Assembly (NCBI GenBank): GCA_013115135.1
Contig: JABANP010000099.1
Coordinates: forward strand, 1 to 64,000
Origin: Perkinsus olseni
Taxonomy: Eukaryota > Perkinsozoa > Perkinsida > Perkinsidae
Direction: 5' to 3'
Length of the DNA stretch: 64,000 nt
The position numbers were made by a program, and so were the translations under genes. Under the pieces are notes generated by a model. That model was not told the DNA's origin. It did no database searches and was given only the letters and a program-made list of their open reading frames with translations. Position 1 is the stretch's first letter. Each line of letters starts with the position of its first letter. Below are positions 12,289 through 23,369 of the stretch, piece after piece.

Positions 12289-12590
12289 CAACGAGAACTT
12301 GGTGGTAGCTGACCTCGTGGCCCCCTCGTAGATAACGCAAACCTCATCCATGAGCTTCTTGCACTTGTCTTCCTCCAAGATGTCTGAATGAGGCGTGCGT
12401 AGCATCTCCTCCTGTAAGTCGAGGAAGATGTCCAGGCATGACTTCCCGAGGGCTCGGGTAATACCCGACGGGTATTGAAATTTCCTAGTGGGTTCGGGAG
12501 ATCGACCTCGTGGAAAAGACTGGCCTCCGTTATCCGAGTGTTACGCCCTTGTTTGCTGAAGAGGAGCTGAAATGGACTATCAAGATCTAT
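12289..12590 (-). pseudogene. Third exon of secreted family, broken copy
   Basis: Minus-strand sequence encodes the family's exon 3 in two frames. First comes ITEASLFHEVDLPNPLGNFN, then, one frame over, ALGKSCLDIFLDLQEEML and KCKKLMDEVCVIYEGA, ending near 12289. The break coincides with about 14 extra bases around 12460-12476 that build the perfect palindrome AATACCCG-A-CGGGTATT. Exons 1 and 2 were not found upstream. It lies just upstream of copy 1 on the same strand, as expected for a decayed tandem duplicate. Confidence 0.6.
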
Positions 12591-12593
12591 CAT

Positions 12594-14174
12594 CGATCAT
12601 CGATGGACGACCAAAGCCCGTGAAGAGTATGTACATGACTCTCCTGACGAGCTATGCTTCTCTGTACTACTGTAGAAGTATAAGGAAAAGAGGAACAGGA
12701 TACGGTAGACGACACTGGTAGACGTTATTGGTCCAATCATCACGGAGGAACTTTCTCGTGAGCCCTCGCGCTGTGCATTGCCCCTCCTGAGGGAGACATG
12801 CTCATAGGTATTATCGTTACGCAGTGTAACTTACACTGCGATGAGCTGTCAAGGCATGACGTGACGCCATGGTGTCATTGACGTCGTGCGCTACCATCTC
12901 TGAGTTGAACCGGCATGGTTCGACGTGGGTAAAAACCCCCGAAACGGTTTCGGGTTTTGAAACCCGCACTACCCCCGAAGACGTGATACAGGACAGTGCC
13001 AATTCTAGTATCATCCCATGAACAATTGCGCTACGCTCGGCGTAGTGGGGTACTGCTGCACATGAAGATAACCCAGCCATCCGACGCCTCCATCGGGACA
13101 CCCGGGACTCGCAGGAGAGTTACATTTGCAGATAGGTTCAATGTCTACTGCTGAACCAAGGGTGACAATGAAATGGTGGTCGACTCATGTAGCGGCACTA
13201 TGAGAGGCTCTTCAGATGAGCGAATACTATCGGCTGGGGTCGGCTGCTGGCGGCTGTTTGAGCCTCTGCAGTAGGTTCGCTCTAAAGTCTCAGGGATGAA
13301 TTGCGACTAGAGAGCCAGTCAAATGTCACGACACGCGTGCACTTAAACTCAGTACAGCGTGGCTATTTGAGATGGGGCTCAAAGAGTGGTAAAACCGGAC
13401 TCGGGAGGAGTTGGGGAAAAACTGATCTAGCTGTTGGATTTATGGTGAACGTATGTTCCATAGCATTACGAGGAACGAACGTTTTCACTAGGACGAACGT
13501 ACGCACCACGAGCAAAGGCACACGAAGAGCAAGGTGGGTACGTAGCAGCAGTGAAGGTAGTTGTCACTATACTGCACGCACCTGATGGAGCTGCGTGCAT
13601 TCTTGGATGAGTCTCGATGACCTGGTCGATCCTTCTACTTCTCTACTAAATCGAGAAATGAAAGATATTGTGGTGTCTTAGTCGATTCGACTAAGTCGAA
13701 GGATGACAGGATAACGATCGCGGTAAGCAAAACTTACCTATGGTACCCACCCAGCTAACTAAAAAGCTGAGCGCTATAATCTATCTCGAAATCTGTCTAT
13801 TCTCACTCTACGCATGCACATGCTGGACGAAATACCGCACGCATGAAGCTATGCTTCGCAGCAGGCGATGAACTTTCGAGACTAGTGAGCCAATAAGGTC
13901 GGACTACACAGATTCAATGCTCTTCTAGCCGATTGGCTCAGAGGAATGGCCTAGCAGACTCTGTCGTGTTAAAACAGACCGGCCCTCCCACCGCACGTGA
14001 CGTGTGAAAGGCTGAATCGCTAGTAGCGATTCCTAGCCTCGACTGTGGTGAACAACAATATACCGTGCTGAGGCGCTAACCCCCTCCCGGGGCCAGTCCT
14101 TCTACTTCACGTGTCTCGCTTGTACCCTCGTAAGTCGAACACATTCCTCAGAAGGTCTTGCACATCTCCCCATA
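12594..14174. other. No supported gene; repeats
   Basis: Contains a perfect one-base-centre palindrome at 12820-12840 (arms CGCAGTGTAA / TTACACTGCG) and, at about 13171-13275, one copy of a dispersed repeat whose other copy is at about 17554-17660. No open frame resembles a known protein. Confidence 0.45.
13171..13275 (+). repeat. Dispersed repeat, copy 1 of 2
   Basis: Shares the blocks ACTATGAGAGGC, GATACTATCGG (here AATACTATCGG) and GGGTCGGCTGCT with 17554-17660 in the same order and spacing. Function unknown. Confidence 0.55.
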
Positions 14175-15836
14175 ATGCCGATGTTCGTACTCCTTCTAGC
14201 TGTCAAAGTGAGCGGTCTAGGAGCATCCGCCTTCACGATGGGCAATGTTCGTATGCAGTTGAAGACAACACATTTTTGCAACCTCGACCTCATCGACGAG
14301 AAGGGCAAACCAGTGCCATGCCACATATCCAAAGCTGTGGAGACTGAAGGGCTGGTCCTCCCTGGGATGGATGATGGGAAGTCGATCACCGTCCTTCAAG
14401 ACGTCTTTGTCGCCAAGGACGGCCAAGCGGTGGTTCAAGCCTCGCCAAGTCACCCTTACCAGTACCTCGTTATGAGTCAGAATGAGACTCACTCTGAGAC
14501 CCGGCAGCTCTACAACAAGAGCGCGTTCCTCATAGAGCACCGAGCCAGGCGAGAAGGTGATGCGCCGAGTGTGCGGAAACTAGGCATCAATCAGACGCTG
14601 CGGGAAGATGGTTGGGTCTATCGTGGCCTGGTGGAACAAGATGGTCAGAAGCTCAACAAGTGGGTCAGAAAGGGAGTGGAAGGTATCGACCCCAAGTCGG
14701 GTTTCAACTTCACCGCCTTCGCCCAGACTGGTCTCATATCCAACTCCTGGACAGTATACCTCGACGAGGCCGAGACGAAAATCGTGAAGCTGTTGGGCAC
14801 GAACACCTTCGAGAACGATAAGGTATACCTCGAGACCGTGGTCCCTCACTGGGAGGAGTTGGATGGTAAAGTGGATCTGAATGATGCTATGCAGCAAATT
14901 TATTCCGCGTACGACATCGTCAGTCACTCCCCCAAGCCCCCTTCTGAGAACCAGGCGCCACAGCTGGACGATCGCCTCATCAGGACTCGGTTGGTTGGCG
15001 AGGAGGCTCGTCTGTTCTTCAACCGTGGTGAGGATCTCGAGTGGAGGCCGCGTACAAGCCTGATTCGTGGCAGAAGTTCGTTAGCTCCCATTGACTTTTT
15101 CCGCATCGTCAATGGCACTGCCGCGCACAAGTACTTTCTGGCCAAGCCCCACAATGACACGCTAAGGACGGCGATAAAGTTCGAGCTGCCGCCGACTTGT
15201 AAGGATGGAGCGCTAAGCGTTGCCCCATACTGTCTGTATGTCGATTTTGTGTCCAACGCTTCACTACTGGGTATCGACTTCTATATGGCCTTCGCTGACA
15301 CAGAGCAAATTCTGAATCGAGCACACCTCAACGTCACAGTCCATCTGAAGCAACCCGAGTCTACTGTTATGGCCTTCGCCTTTGAAGCTGGCGGTTGCGC
15401 CGTGGTTTGGAAGAGGGGCATCGGTTTCGCGATGTTACTTATCCAGGTGTGCCTTACGGGCGCCGACTCTGGTGACCATTTGATACAACCCGATAAGGTC
15501 ACCCGTGCGGGCAAGATAGCGATGTCAGTCTCATTGGTCATTGAAGTGTCCATATTCCCTGTATTGAAAGTGGGACTTCATGGTGAGGTCGATGTCAGTG
15601 CTACTGTCAACAATGACATAAAGGCTCACGGTGAGTTGGGCATCGACGTGAGTGCTTTAGTCGTCGGAGCTGGTGTATCCGTTGACATCTTCGGCAACAC
15701 AGTCAATCACAAATCAAACATTTGGAAGTTCCAGTCTCATGTAAACCTGAACGTGTGGGTCAACGTTCTCGTCTACAGCCATAACTGGCCATGGAGCTGG
15801 ACCATTTGGGAGGCTGGTCCTGTCACCTTGCGGTAG
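14175..15836 (+). CDS. Large secreted protein, unknown function
   Basis: This is an uninterrupted 553-residue frame. It starts with a hydrophobic segment (MPMFVLLLAVKVSGLGASAF) that looks like a cleavable signal peptide. The rest is rich in beta-prone sequence, has several possible N-glycosylation sites (for example NES, NKS, NQT, NFT, NGT, NDT, NAS, NVT) and few cysteines. Near the C-terminus it alternates hydrophobic and polar residues (SATVNNDIKAHGELGIDVSA, NLNVWVNVLVYSHNWPWSW). No membrane anchor is obvious after the signal. I do not recognise the family; an exported or surface role is inferred only from the signal peptide. It is a single exon, unlike most neighbours. Confidence 0.75.
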   Translation: MPMFVLLLAVKVSGLGASAFTMGNVRMQLKTTHFCNLDLIDEKGKPVPCHISKAVETEGLVLPGMDDGKSITVLQDVFVAKDGQAVVQASPSHPYQYLVMSQNETHSETRQLYNKSAFLIEHRARREGDAPSVRKLGINQTLREDGWVYRGLVEQDGQKLNKWVRKGVEGIDPKSGFNFTAFAQTGLISNSWTVYLDEAETKIVKLLGTNTFENDKVYLETVVPHWEELDGKVDLNDAMQQIYSAYDIVSHSPKPPSENQAPQLDDRLIRTRLVGEEARLFFNRGEDLEWRPRTSLIRGRSSLAPIDFFRIVNGTAAHKYFLAKPHNDTLRTAIKFELPPTCKDGALSVAPYCLYVDFVSNASLLGIDFYMAFADTEQILNRAHLNVTVHLKQPESTVMAFAFEAGGCAVVWKRGIGFAMLLIQVCLTGADSGDHLIQPDKVTRAGKIAMSVSLVIEVSIFPVLKVGLHGEVDVSATVNNDIKAHGELGIDVSALVVGAGVSVDIFGNTVNHKSNIWKFQSHVNLNVWVNVLVYSHNWPWSWTIWEAGPVTLR

Positions 15837-18056
15837 ACCCTGCAGTCATGCGTCACCTTGCAGTAGGATTGCCCCACTCTTCTGTCAGGAAGCCGGGGCA
15901 CTTGTTGTACAATTTCCTTCAGTTCTCGTTTTTCATGTCCCTCCGCTATATTCTCGTTATAGGCGGAGAGATCCTGCCCAGCTGGAAGTGTTTCTTAATG
16001 GAGGATCGAGCCGCGTGCGTTTGGAGCGCATGATATAGCCGAGGGAGTTTTAGTTTGCCCTCTCGATTGACCTACCCATGGAGTCTATGGTCCAACTTCA
16101 GTGTACCAAGATCTCGGGGTTCTGTCGATGTGGGTAGAGGTCCGGCGCTTTCCGTATATTATTGATTCTCATCTCAAACATTGGTAGTTTTGGCCATACA
16201 CGGCTGTTCCACATATTCAAAAATCAACTTTATGTTGTATCAATCTTATATTAATATAGTTGGCGCTTATTGCAAACAGGCATTAGGATTTCTGGCGACT
16301 TGTGTTTCCCAGTGCTTGGTTGTTGTAATGATTTTGTTGATTCTGATCTGGTTATAGTCACGTATTCCAGTGAGCCGATCATATTATGATACGATCAAAC
16401 AAGGATTCGTGATAAGCCAGTTGATCTTTTCTTCACTCGTATACTCATTACCAGACTTATTGAGATATAGTGGAGGATCTAGGACCCACAAGATTACAAG
16501 ATATCTCTGTGACGCGACCAATCCTTATTCGTGATGTTTACTATGAAGTCCGTATTTTACCGTATCGCTTTGTTAATCATACGCTGTGATACTCACGTAC
16601 TTCAGGGGTTCTTGATCTTTGGTCTATTCCGTCACTATTGCTCCTATATGGAGAAGACTCCTAGCGCAGAAGGTGATGTTGGGTTGCACGAGAGCCAGTC
16701 GTCCATCGCGACATCCGGGGCGTCAAGCGGGCAAGGAGCCGTGTCGCAACAGTTGTGCAGTCGAGCGCCACGGCCAATAATTATACCGAACGGTATAATT
16801 AACATCGAGAAATTGAAGACTACTCTGAAGATTCCGCGCTCAATGAAACAGTTCTGAAATTCATAATCGTAAGGCCTTTGTCACAAGAAATCCGAGACGG
16901 TTAGGATTTGGGACGCCTGTGAAACTGGGATCCCAATCTTAGGAAGTGCTTGAAACAGTTCAACTGTTTCATATAAAAACCCTCAAAGGACACTAGGATC
17001 CTTTTTCTGAAGGTGTCCCCTGAGGGACAGTCCCCATGAACTCGGGATCATCGCGTCCTAACGTTCCATCTCAAGAATTCACTGAACAAAGCTCTTCCAC
17101 CAAGATTCGAGCTCGCAACCTCTAGAGGGGTAACCTGAGCCGAAACGATTCAACCTGACGATTAACCTGATCTTTAACCAATCGGACCTGGAAGGGTCGC
17201 CGTTCTAGGCTCTAGAACCAGGGTGACCCTGGCAGGGCCATTCCAAGTCAGAAGCTCTAATAGCTCTAACGTTGTGTTGAATTTGGTAGCGAGTATATGA
17301 CAGTGCTTTGCCTCTTGTCGGCATTCGAGCGAGCAAGTTAGTCACGCAGAGCACCGACTTGCGCCGAGAGGGGCCTCGCGTAGCGATCAAAGCCATTCGT
17401 TACCTCCATCGGGATGGTGGAACCTCGAAGGAGACGCGTACTCGGATACTGGTTCAAAGTGTACGGGCCGTACAGTACGGCGCAACAACGAGTGAAATTG
17501 CGGATTGCAATTTGCGATTAGAGTAGTCGGCAAATGATTACAATCTTATTTGAATGGTATCATGACTCATGAAGCAGCACTATGAGAGGCGCTTCGGACG
17601 AACTGATACTATCGGATAGGGTCGGCTGCTCGAGGGTGCTTGGGCTTCTGCAGACAAGTCTCATGCAAGGTCCCAGTGACGCCGCGTACAAAGTCTGATG
17701 AGAAACATGAAGTGGCAATATTTTTTGTTGCCGCTGGTAGTCACTCCGCGACTATGTCCATTCTCAGTTGAGCGCGAGCCGACGCGCAAGACGGTGCGAT
17801 GAACGCCACATCACTTTGGGCGCACATTACCCACTTACCTCAATTCGTTCCCTCGACAGGCCATGGCAGCATCCTCTCAATAAATGTATCAACCCGTGTA
17901 GGTACGAACGTGTACGAACCAGAGCCGCCAGTCTAGTCTAGGCACATGGCCGGCATGGATGCTCCGGAGAAAGGAGAAAAAATGCTGCCACAGTGGGCTG
18001 TACGGAGCCAGCTGATTGTCCCGCTGTACGATACTACCGTAGTATTACTACGTTCT
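15837..18056. other. No confident gene; palindromes and a repeat
   Basis: A 108-codon frame at 16531-16857 (hydrophobic start MKSVFYRIALLII) might be a small secreted protein but lacks support. Perfect inverted repeats lie at 16778-16801 (11-bp arms, AA centre) and 16951-16971 (10-bp arms, one-base centre). A second copy of the 13.2-kb dispersed repeat is at 17554-17660. Confidence 0.4.
17554..17660 (+). repeat. Dispersed repeat, copy 2 of 2
   Basis: Matches 13171-13275 in ordered blocks, including CACTATGAGAGGC, TGATACTATCGGA and GGGTCGGCTGCT. Confidence 0.55.
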
Positions 18057-18659
18057 TCATTTCGATGACCGCTCATGTCGGATGATGAGCTCATCCAGGA
18101 ATGAGTAAAGCTGATCTACCAGTCCCTTCGCAGACTTGTCGTGAGTGACGCCGAAGCGAACGAATCTTTCTTTAATCTCATACTCTGCCGCGGGATCATT
18201 GCTGCTTGCGTGCACATATCTCAGCATGAACACGGTTTGCTCAACATGAGATCCATCTGGCGTAGAATCCAGCATTACACTAAAGTATCTTGAACAAAGC
18301 GGAGGTACGGATCAAACAGCATGATCCATACTGTATCGAGGAAAACCGAAGTATACGGGATGCTCTGAGTCTATATCTCGCTTCCTCCCTTTCTTGCAAA
18401 ATGTGTCTCAATGTCCTGCTCGTTTTAGTTGTATCAACTGGTTTTGGACATCCCATGAAAGGTAATGAGGTTGACCACCGGAAGAGCCTCCAATGGACTG
18501 TCTTGTCTTGGCCTTCTCGAGATGCAGTCTCATCGGCTCATCAAACCTTGACAGAAGCTCAGCGGTCCCGAGGAAGTTCCCGTTACTCACCGTCCCAATC
18601 ATTTTCGAAGACCCTCGAAAGGGGTAGATCTCTTGTTGCCAAATGCAACGTAATGGCAA
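18057..18659 (-). pseudogene. hAT-type transposase remnant
   Basis: Two minus-strand frames carry diagnostic pieces of the DUF4371/hAT transposase core. One reads GNFLGTAELLSRFDEPMRLHL then YLSWDVQNQLIQL; the other, downstream, reads MLDSTPDGSHVEQTVFMLRY then EIKERFVRFGVTHDKSAKGL. In intact relatives these blocks are adjacent parts of one frame. Here they are in separate frames with stops between, and the N-terminal zinc finger and C-terminal dimerisation part were not found. It is a dead fragment of a cut-and-paste DNA transposon. Confidence 0.65.
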
Positions 18660-21492
18660 GCAGGCGCCTGAGGATCTTCTCCCATTTCAGGAGCCTCGGA
18701 GCGCACCATCGTTTCCGCTACGGAGTCGATCCTAGGCTGGGTAGCTCGCGGCTTCAAGAAGTTCTTCCAGTCAAGATAACAGCTTCTGTGATGGCCAGTT
18801 TTTTCATGACTGTATACATCACGCCTTGAGTTATCCCAGTCAAGTTATACCGTCCTGCGTCGCTGTGCGCCCGGCTATGGTGACGCTTCTCGCGAAGAGC
18901 AAGGCTTGCTCAGCAAGCGTGGACAGCAACATATACCACCGGTTCGAGAATTATATGTCATCCAATCGCGCCTGCCAGTCACTCCAGGTGTGCCGATGAT
19001 AGTCAACAAATGATGCGGGAAGCTTATCAGCTTAGAGTCGGCAGACTCCGCATGGGATTAGTAACCGATGACCCGACTTCTTGTGGCCTAATGGCATTAG
19101 GGAGGTGATGCCGGGCAGCATGACCACAGTATAATATACTAAGTATAACATGAGAGGTGCTGAGCCTATCAGTTCCATACCATTAGGGAGGTGACCATTG
19201 GAAATGATATAACGAGTCGTTTTCAACGACGCTCGCCGACCAAGGTCGAAGCGAGTGTTTTACAATGATTGATGTCGGAGTGTCGGAGTGTACTGATTGT
19301 CATTCCGGTGGTATCAGAAGCAATCCCAGAAACCTGGAAGTTTCAAACCTTGGGCAAACCGACCAAACCTCGGCGATTCGAAGTGAATCATTCACTTGTC
19401 GCTCCACAACTCATAATGGTACGCAAGTACATAGCGAAGCCAGCTTAGCGGAGAGCGCCCGCTACGGACTGACTCTAGCAGAGGACTTCATGGCATGAAG
19501 TTCATGCTCGGCGCAGCATGGGCACGACGATGTCAACAGGTGTCCCCAAGCGTGGAGCGCGGTGGCGCGGTGATCAGCAAACGAAATCCTCCAATTGGGG
19601 TGCCAATACCTTTCATGTGAGAATTCTTGAGAGGGCTGGGAGACAGAGGGTTGTCTCCGGGAGACAGTGTCCTAGTTCGCCCACTATACACCATTTCCAG
19701 ACCTACTTAGTAAAACCCCAGACCAAATTAGTAAAACCCCAGAGCAATTTAATGAAGCCCAGCCCAAAACAGTAAAACCCCAGAGCAATTTAATAAAGCC
19801 CAAACCAAAATAGTAAAACCGCAAAGCAATTTAGTCGCCGGGTCGGCGACGCCGACTAATAGTCGGCACGCGAGATGCATCCGGTTCGTACCTCCCGGCC
19901 CGGGGGCTCGCCGTGAGTGGCGGGAGAGGCGGTGGAATGAAGGCAGAATACCTCCTGCTGTACTGGAGGAAGTAGCTTCAAAAAGGGGTTAAAGCGCTCA
20001 CTCCGTAACTTTGTATACGACGCTTCGATCACGCCCAAACATTGTACCCCGGTTGCTCAGCTATGGAAGGCATGCCAGTCGGAGCCTCAATTCGAATGTT
20101 TAACAATTAAACTTCAACCTGCGATCTGTAGGATACCGAGGGCTTACTAAGTAAGCCTTACTTCATGTAGGCTGACGCTGTGAGTTTTTCCGTACTTGCT
20201 AGTGACCTTGTTGGGCTCTACTAAATTGGTCTTTCATAAAATCAAATTGCTTTGGGGTTATACTAATTTGACCTGGGCTTTATTAAATTGCTTTGGGGTT
20301 TTACTAAGTAGGTCTGGAAATGGTGTAGACCGTTGCAGCAATAGAACAACACGCCTATATGCCGCTCATCAAGGAAACAGAATGAGCTCTCTTCAATCGC
20401 TCGTACCACCTTAGGAGTGGCTCGCATATATCGGTGCCATCGACCATCGATGCCAATGAACAGGTGGCATTGTGTGTTGGTTGACAGCGAGCCGATGGCG
20501 CGAGAATCTGCTTGTTAGCGAGGAGTCGTTCAGTATCCGATCTTATTGTTCAGTAAACAATGTTTACTCGGGCTGAACTGTCTCGATCGTACTAGCTTGG
20601 CTCTGGTTCGTAAAACGGCAAATTTTGCTGCGAATTTTCATGAAGGCACTATCAGTGACAATGTGCCACGATTTTCTGTTCTGCTTGCAGTACCGGACAT
20701 TACACCCGTGTTGCACGACGTGCAGAGGTGACCTTGTCCTATATCAAGTTTGGACCTGAGACTCTAGCCTCATATAGTAGTATTGCGTGCACTGTTGCAG
20801 TGCGAAAAACGGTGCGCAACCGCAAAACTTGTGAACCGGCTCGTGTCACATTCCGCCACATCGTGTCACCACCGATTTCCTGTCTCCCCTATCACGTTTG
20901 TACATCCATTGAAACTCACACCGATGGGAGCATCCGGTTGATTATTGCTAGTAGTGACACGGTAACGCAGGTGTGGTGATACAACGGCGATGTTGCTGCC
21001 CCTACATGGTGACCTCATTGATTATTATCGGACTTTGTATCTCCTTCGGTTGCACATTGTGCATCAGCATAACCCCAATATCACTTCGCATTACACTTCG
21101 CCCCGCCTTGTACTTGCGTGCCGGCAAGAAAAGCTTAGAAACGTAACGGTATCAAGATAGAGGTTTATATTCCACTCCTTGTGTCGTCACATACCGGGAA
21201 CGATAACAGTCAACTTAGGAAGAAAACTTTACTTTCCCTTCCCCCTGCACCAAACCGTCTCTCTTACCTGTTTCTCTTATCTCTTATCTTAAGTAATCAT
21301 GAGCGACCGGAAGGTTACGTGAAGGTGTTGTTCACATGTCTCCGTGAGCTCTGTTTCTGGAACAAGGGGTTGTCTAGCGAACGCTCGTTTATCTCAGTGT
21401 AGTGCTGGGATATTGCTATGGGATTGTGACCGAGCTATGTGCTTCTCGAGGGAATCAGGCTTGTTCTATCCAAGCTACATTTCACACAGGCT
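18660..21492. other. No supported gene outside the TIR element
   Basis: Apart from the inverted-repeat element at 19687-20327 I see no gene. Frames at 19265-19775 and 20546-20979 have no family resemblance. Confidence 0.4.
19687..20327. mobile_element. 641-bp element with long terminal inverted repeats
   Basis: The left end reads TACACCATTTCCAGACCTAC and the right end is its reverse complement, GTAGGTCTGGAAATGGTGTA. The inverted similarity continues inward for over 100 bp as repeats of a TAGTAAAACCCCAGA / CAATTTAATAAAGCCC module. The left arm has about four modules and the right arm about three in reverse. No transposase is encoded, so it looks non-autonomous. No clear target-site duplication flanks it. 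Confidence 0.7.
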
Positions 21493-21933
21493 ATGCCCAA
21501 TATTCTACTCATCGCTGCCAGCCTACTTAGCATCCTGCATTTCGCCCAAGGGCAAATATGTTCGGGATGCCTCTACGGTCACTACGACTTCTTGAGCAAC
21601 ACCACGGACTTCGCGCCGGTCGTGGCCCTAGACTTCAGGTTGAACCGCAGGGGAGTATGTAGGGTGAAGTTCACATTGAAGAAGCCCGGCGCTGAGGACG
21701 CTGAGTTCCTCGCTTCGTACTCCATAGGGATTGGAGGGCTCTCCTCCCTCGACGACCTATTTCTTCGTTCTGTCCAAGAGATTCCAGATGCGTATCGTGA
21801 TGACTTCAATGAGCTGATGAATCCTAGGTTGACTCTAAAGGAGCTAATCTTCATTAAGGATAGGAAAATCGTTTCGATGTACTGGAAAGGAGGAACTAGC
21901 CGTTACGGCTTCTCAGGACCAACTCCCTTGTGA
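21493..21933 (+). CDS. Small secreted protein, unknown function
   Basis: A 146-residue frame starting at 21493 opens with a textbook signal peptide (MPNILLIAASLLSILHFAQG) followed by QICSGCLYG. The upstream in-frame ATG at 21439 would bury this signal, so 21493 is preferred. The mature part has FAPVVALDFRLNRRGVCRVKF, ASYSIGIGGLSSLDD and a C-terminus LIFIKDRKIVSMYWKGG. Three cysteines are visible. Family not recognised; single exon. Confidence 0.65.
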   Translation: MPNILLIAASLLSILHFAQGQICSGCLYGHYDFLSNTTDFAPVVALDFRLNRRGVCRVKFTLKKPGAEDAEFLASYSIGIGGLSSLDDLFLRSVQEIPDAYRDDFNELMNPRLTLKELIFIKDRKIVSMYWKGGTSRYGFSGPTPL

Positions 21934-23369
21934 ACTTCGCCTTCTGCTAGGGTCAACTGCTTCTATTTGGTCCTTCGAGCGTCTATGGCAAGAACAATCC
22001 TGCTGTCAAGTGTCGCCTCGGTCATTTGTATTGTTATCATTACTTCTCCAGCGGTGTGACACGTAGAACATGGTCAATTCTTTTACTTCGTGTACACCGG
22101 GTGCTAACAAGTAGCGCCACCTGGTAGAGCCTTCAGCTGTGAATTGACACTTGAGAAGTGTTATCGCTCAACTGAAGGCTGGAGGAATATTATTGATGAC
22201 ACCTTTCAGACTTTTGCCTTCTATCTATCCCTTTGTTACCTTTGAAGGTAAACACAAACTTCTATTCGCCTTGGTCTTGTGTGCCAAAAGTTAGCGGACA
22301 GCATGGAGGCGCAGTACTGAGCTTTAACACCCACTATGTGTCACATGGCATGTGACCCGCCCGCGAAGTGTTGGCAGCAGCGTGTCACACATTGTGGTTC
22401 CAGGGCCTTGAACTGGTTCTTCGCTCGTGTCTTACACTGAGGGAGGTACAACCCTCCTGATGCGGGATCGCTCATGGGGAACGTTCTGAGCGCTGAGCAC
22501 TCTCCTCAGAGCGCTCCCATGAAGCGCTCAGAGTAGCCCGTACTCATTTTTAAGAGGCTTTTGAGCTGTTCACCTTCGTATCATACTCCATCCGCAATTT
22601 TTTCTCCCGCCACCACTGGGACCGCGTGACGCGAGCAGCGCCCTGGAAGACGGCTGATCTCGACAAGGCGATGCAGTGGATGTTGGATTGGATCTACATC
22701 CCGTCTCCTCTGCTCGAAAACCCAATGTGCCCACTACGCGGATTCGGACTAACTTAAAAAAATAACATCATCATGCATGCCCACCAATTGTGGGCCACCA
22801 TCAAGTGGTGACCACGGTGGTCACCACTGCCCCATTGCGCACCGGGCAGCCGGTCTACGAACCCTGGGACCAGCCGGTCCCAGATACTACTGGGTACTGG
22901 CTGGGCATCTGTGGGTTCCCGGAACCTTTTGCCACAACAAGAAACTGTTCCCTTATCCGAAGCTACCATTCGCTCGTTTCTGCGTCAACGTGAGCCAAGG
23001 CATCAAATTCAGATTGAGCGTTCCTTAATAACGAGTAATACATGAATTAGTCATCACGTGCAGAAGAAGTCGGTCGAAGCCTTAGAGCAGGAACCAAGGT
23101 ATCACCGCGTAGGCAAAGGCCGCTTGAAGCTACTGAGAAAGCAAGCCTTGTTTCGGTACTCTACACACTGAGTGTGACAGTCACACTCTGAGTCAGGTTC
23201 CATGGAGCCATACAGATGGTTGTACACCACACAAGGCTGATGATTCAATGGTTAATAAATGAGAGGCACTCCCTGGGAAAGTGAGAGCGGGAAGTCTCGA
23301 CGACTGAAACTGCTGGCGGTTCATGATGGAGCATTCTCGTACGGTAGACTGTGGAGTACGTACTATCGA
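21934..23369. other. No supported gene; strong hairpins
   Basis: A 25-bp perfect palindrome with one-base centre lies at 22804-22828 (arms AGTGGTGACCAC / GTGGTCACCACT). An 8-bp hairpin CTGGGACC/GGTCCCAG lies at about 22864-22883, and another one-base-centre palindrome lies at 23170-23188. Repeated GAGCGCT words occur around 22480-22525. Confidence 0.45.
22804..22828. repeat. 25-bp perfect palindrome, one-base centre
   Basis: Arms AGTGGTGACCAC and GTGGTCACCACT flank a single G at 22816. The surrounding 150 bp contain several further short self-complementary stretches. Confidence 0.95.

Noticed and set aside
16531..16857. 108-residue frame with a hydrophobic start
   Set aside because: The first 40 residues are not a convincing signal peptide, and the frame runs through a perfect inverted repeat at 16778-16801; no homology seen.
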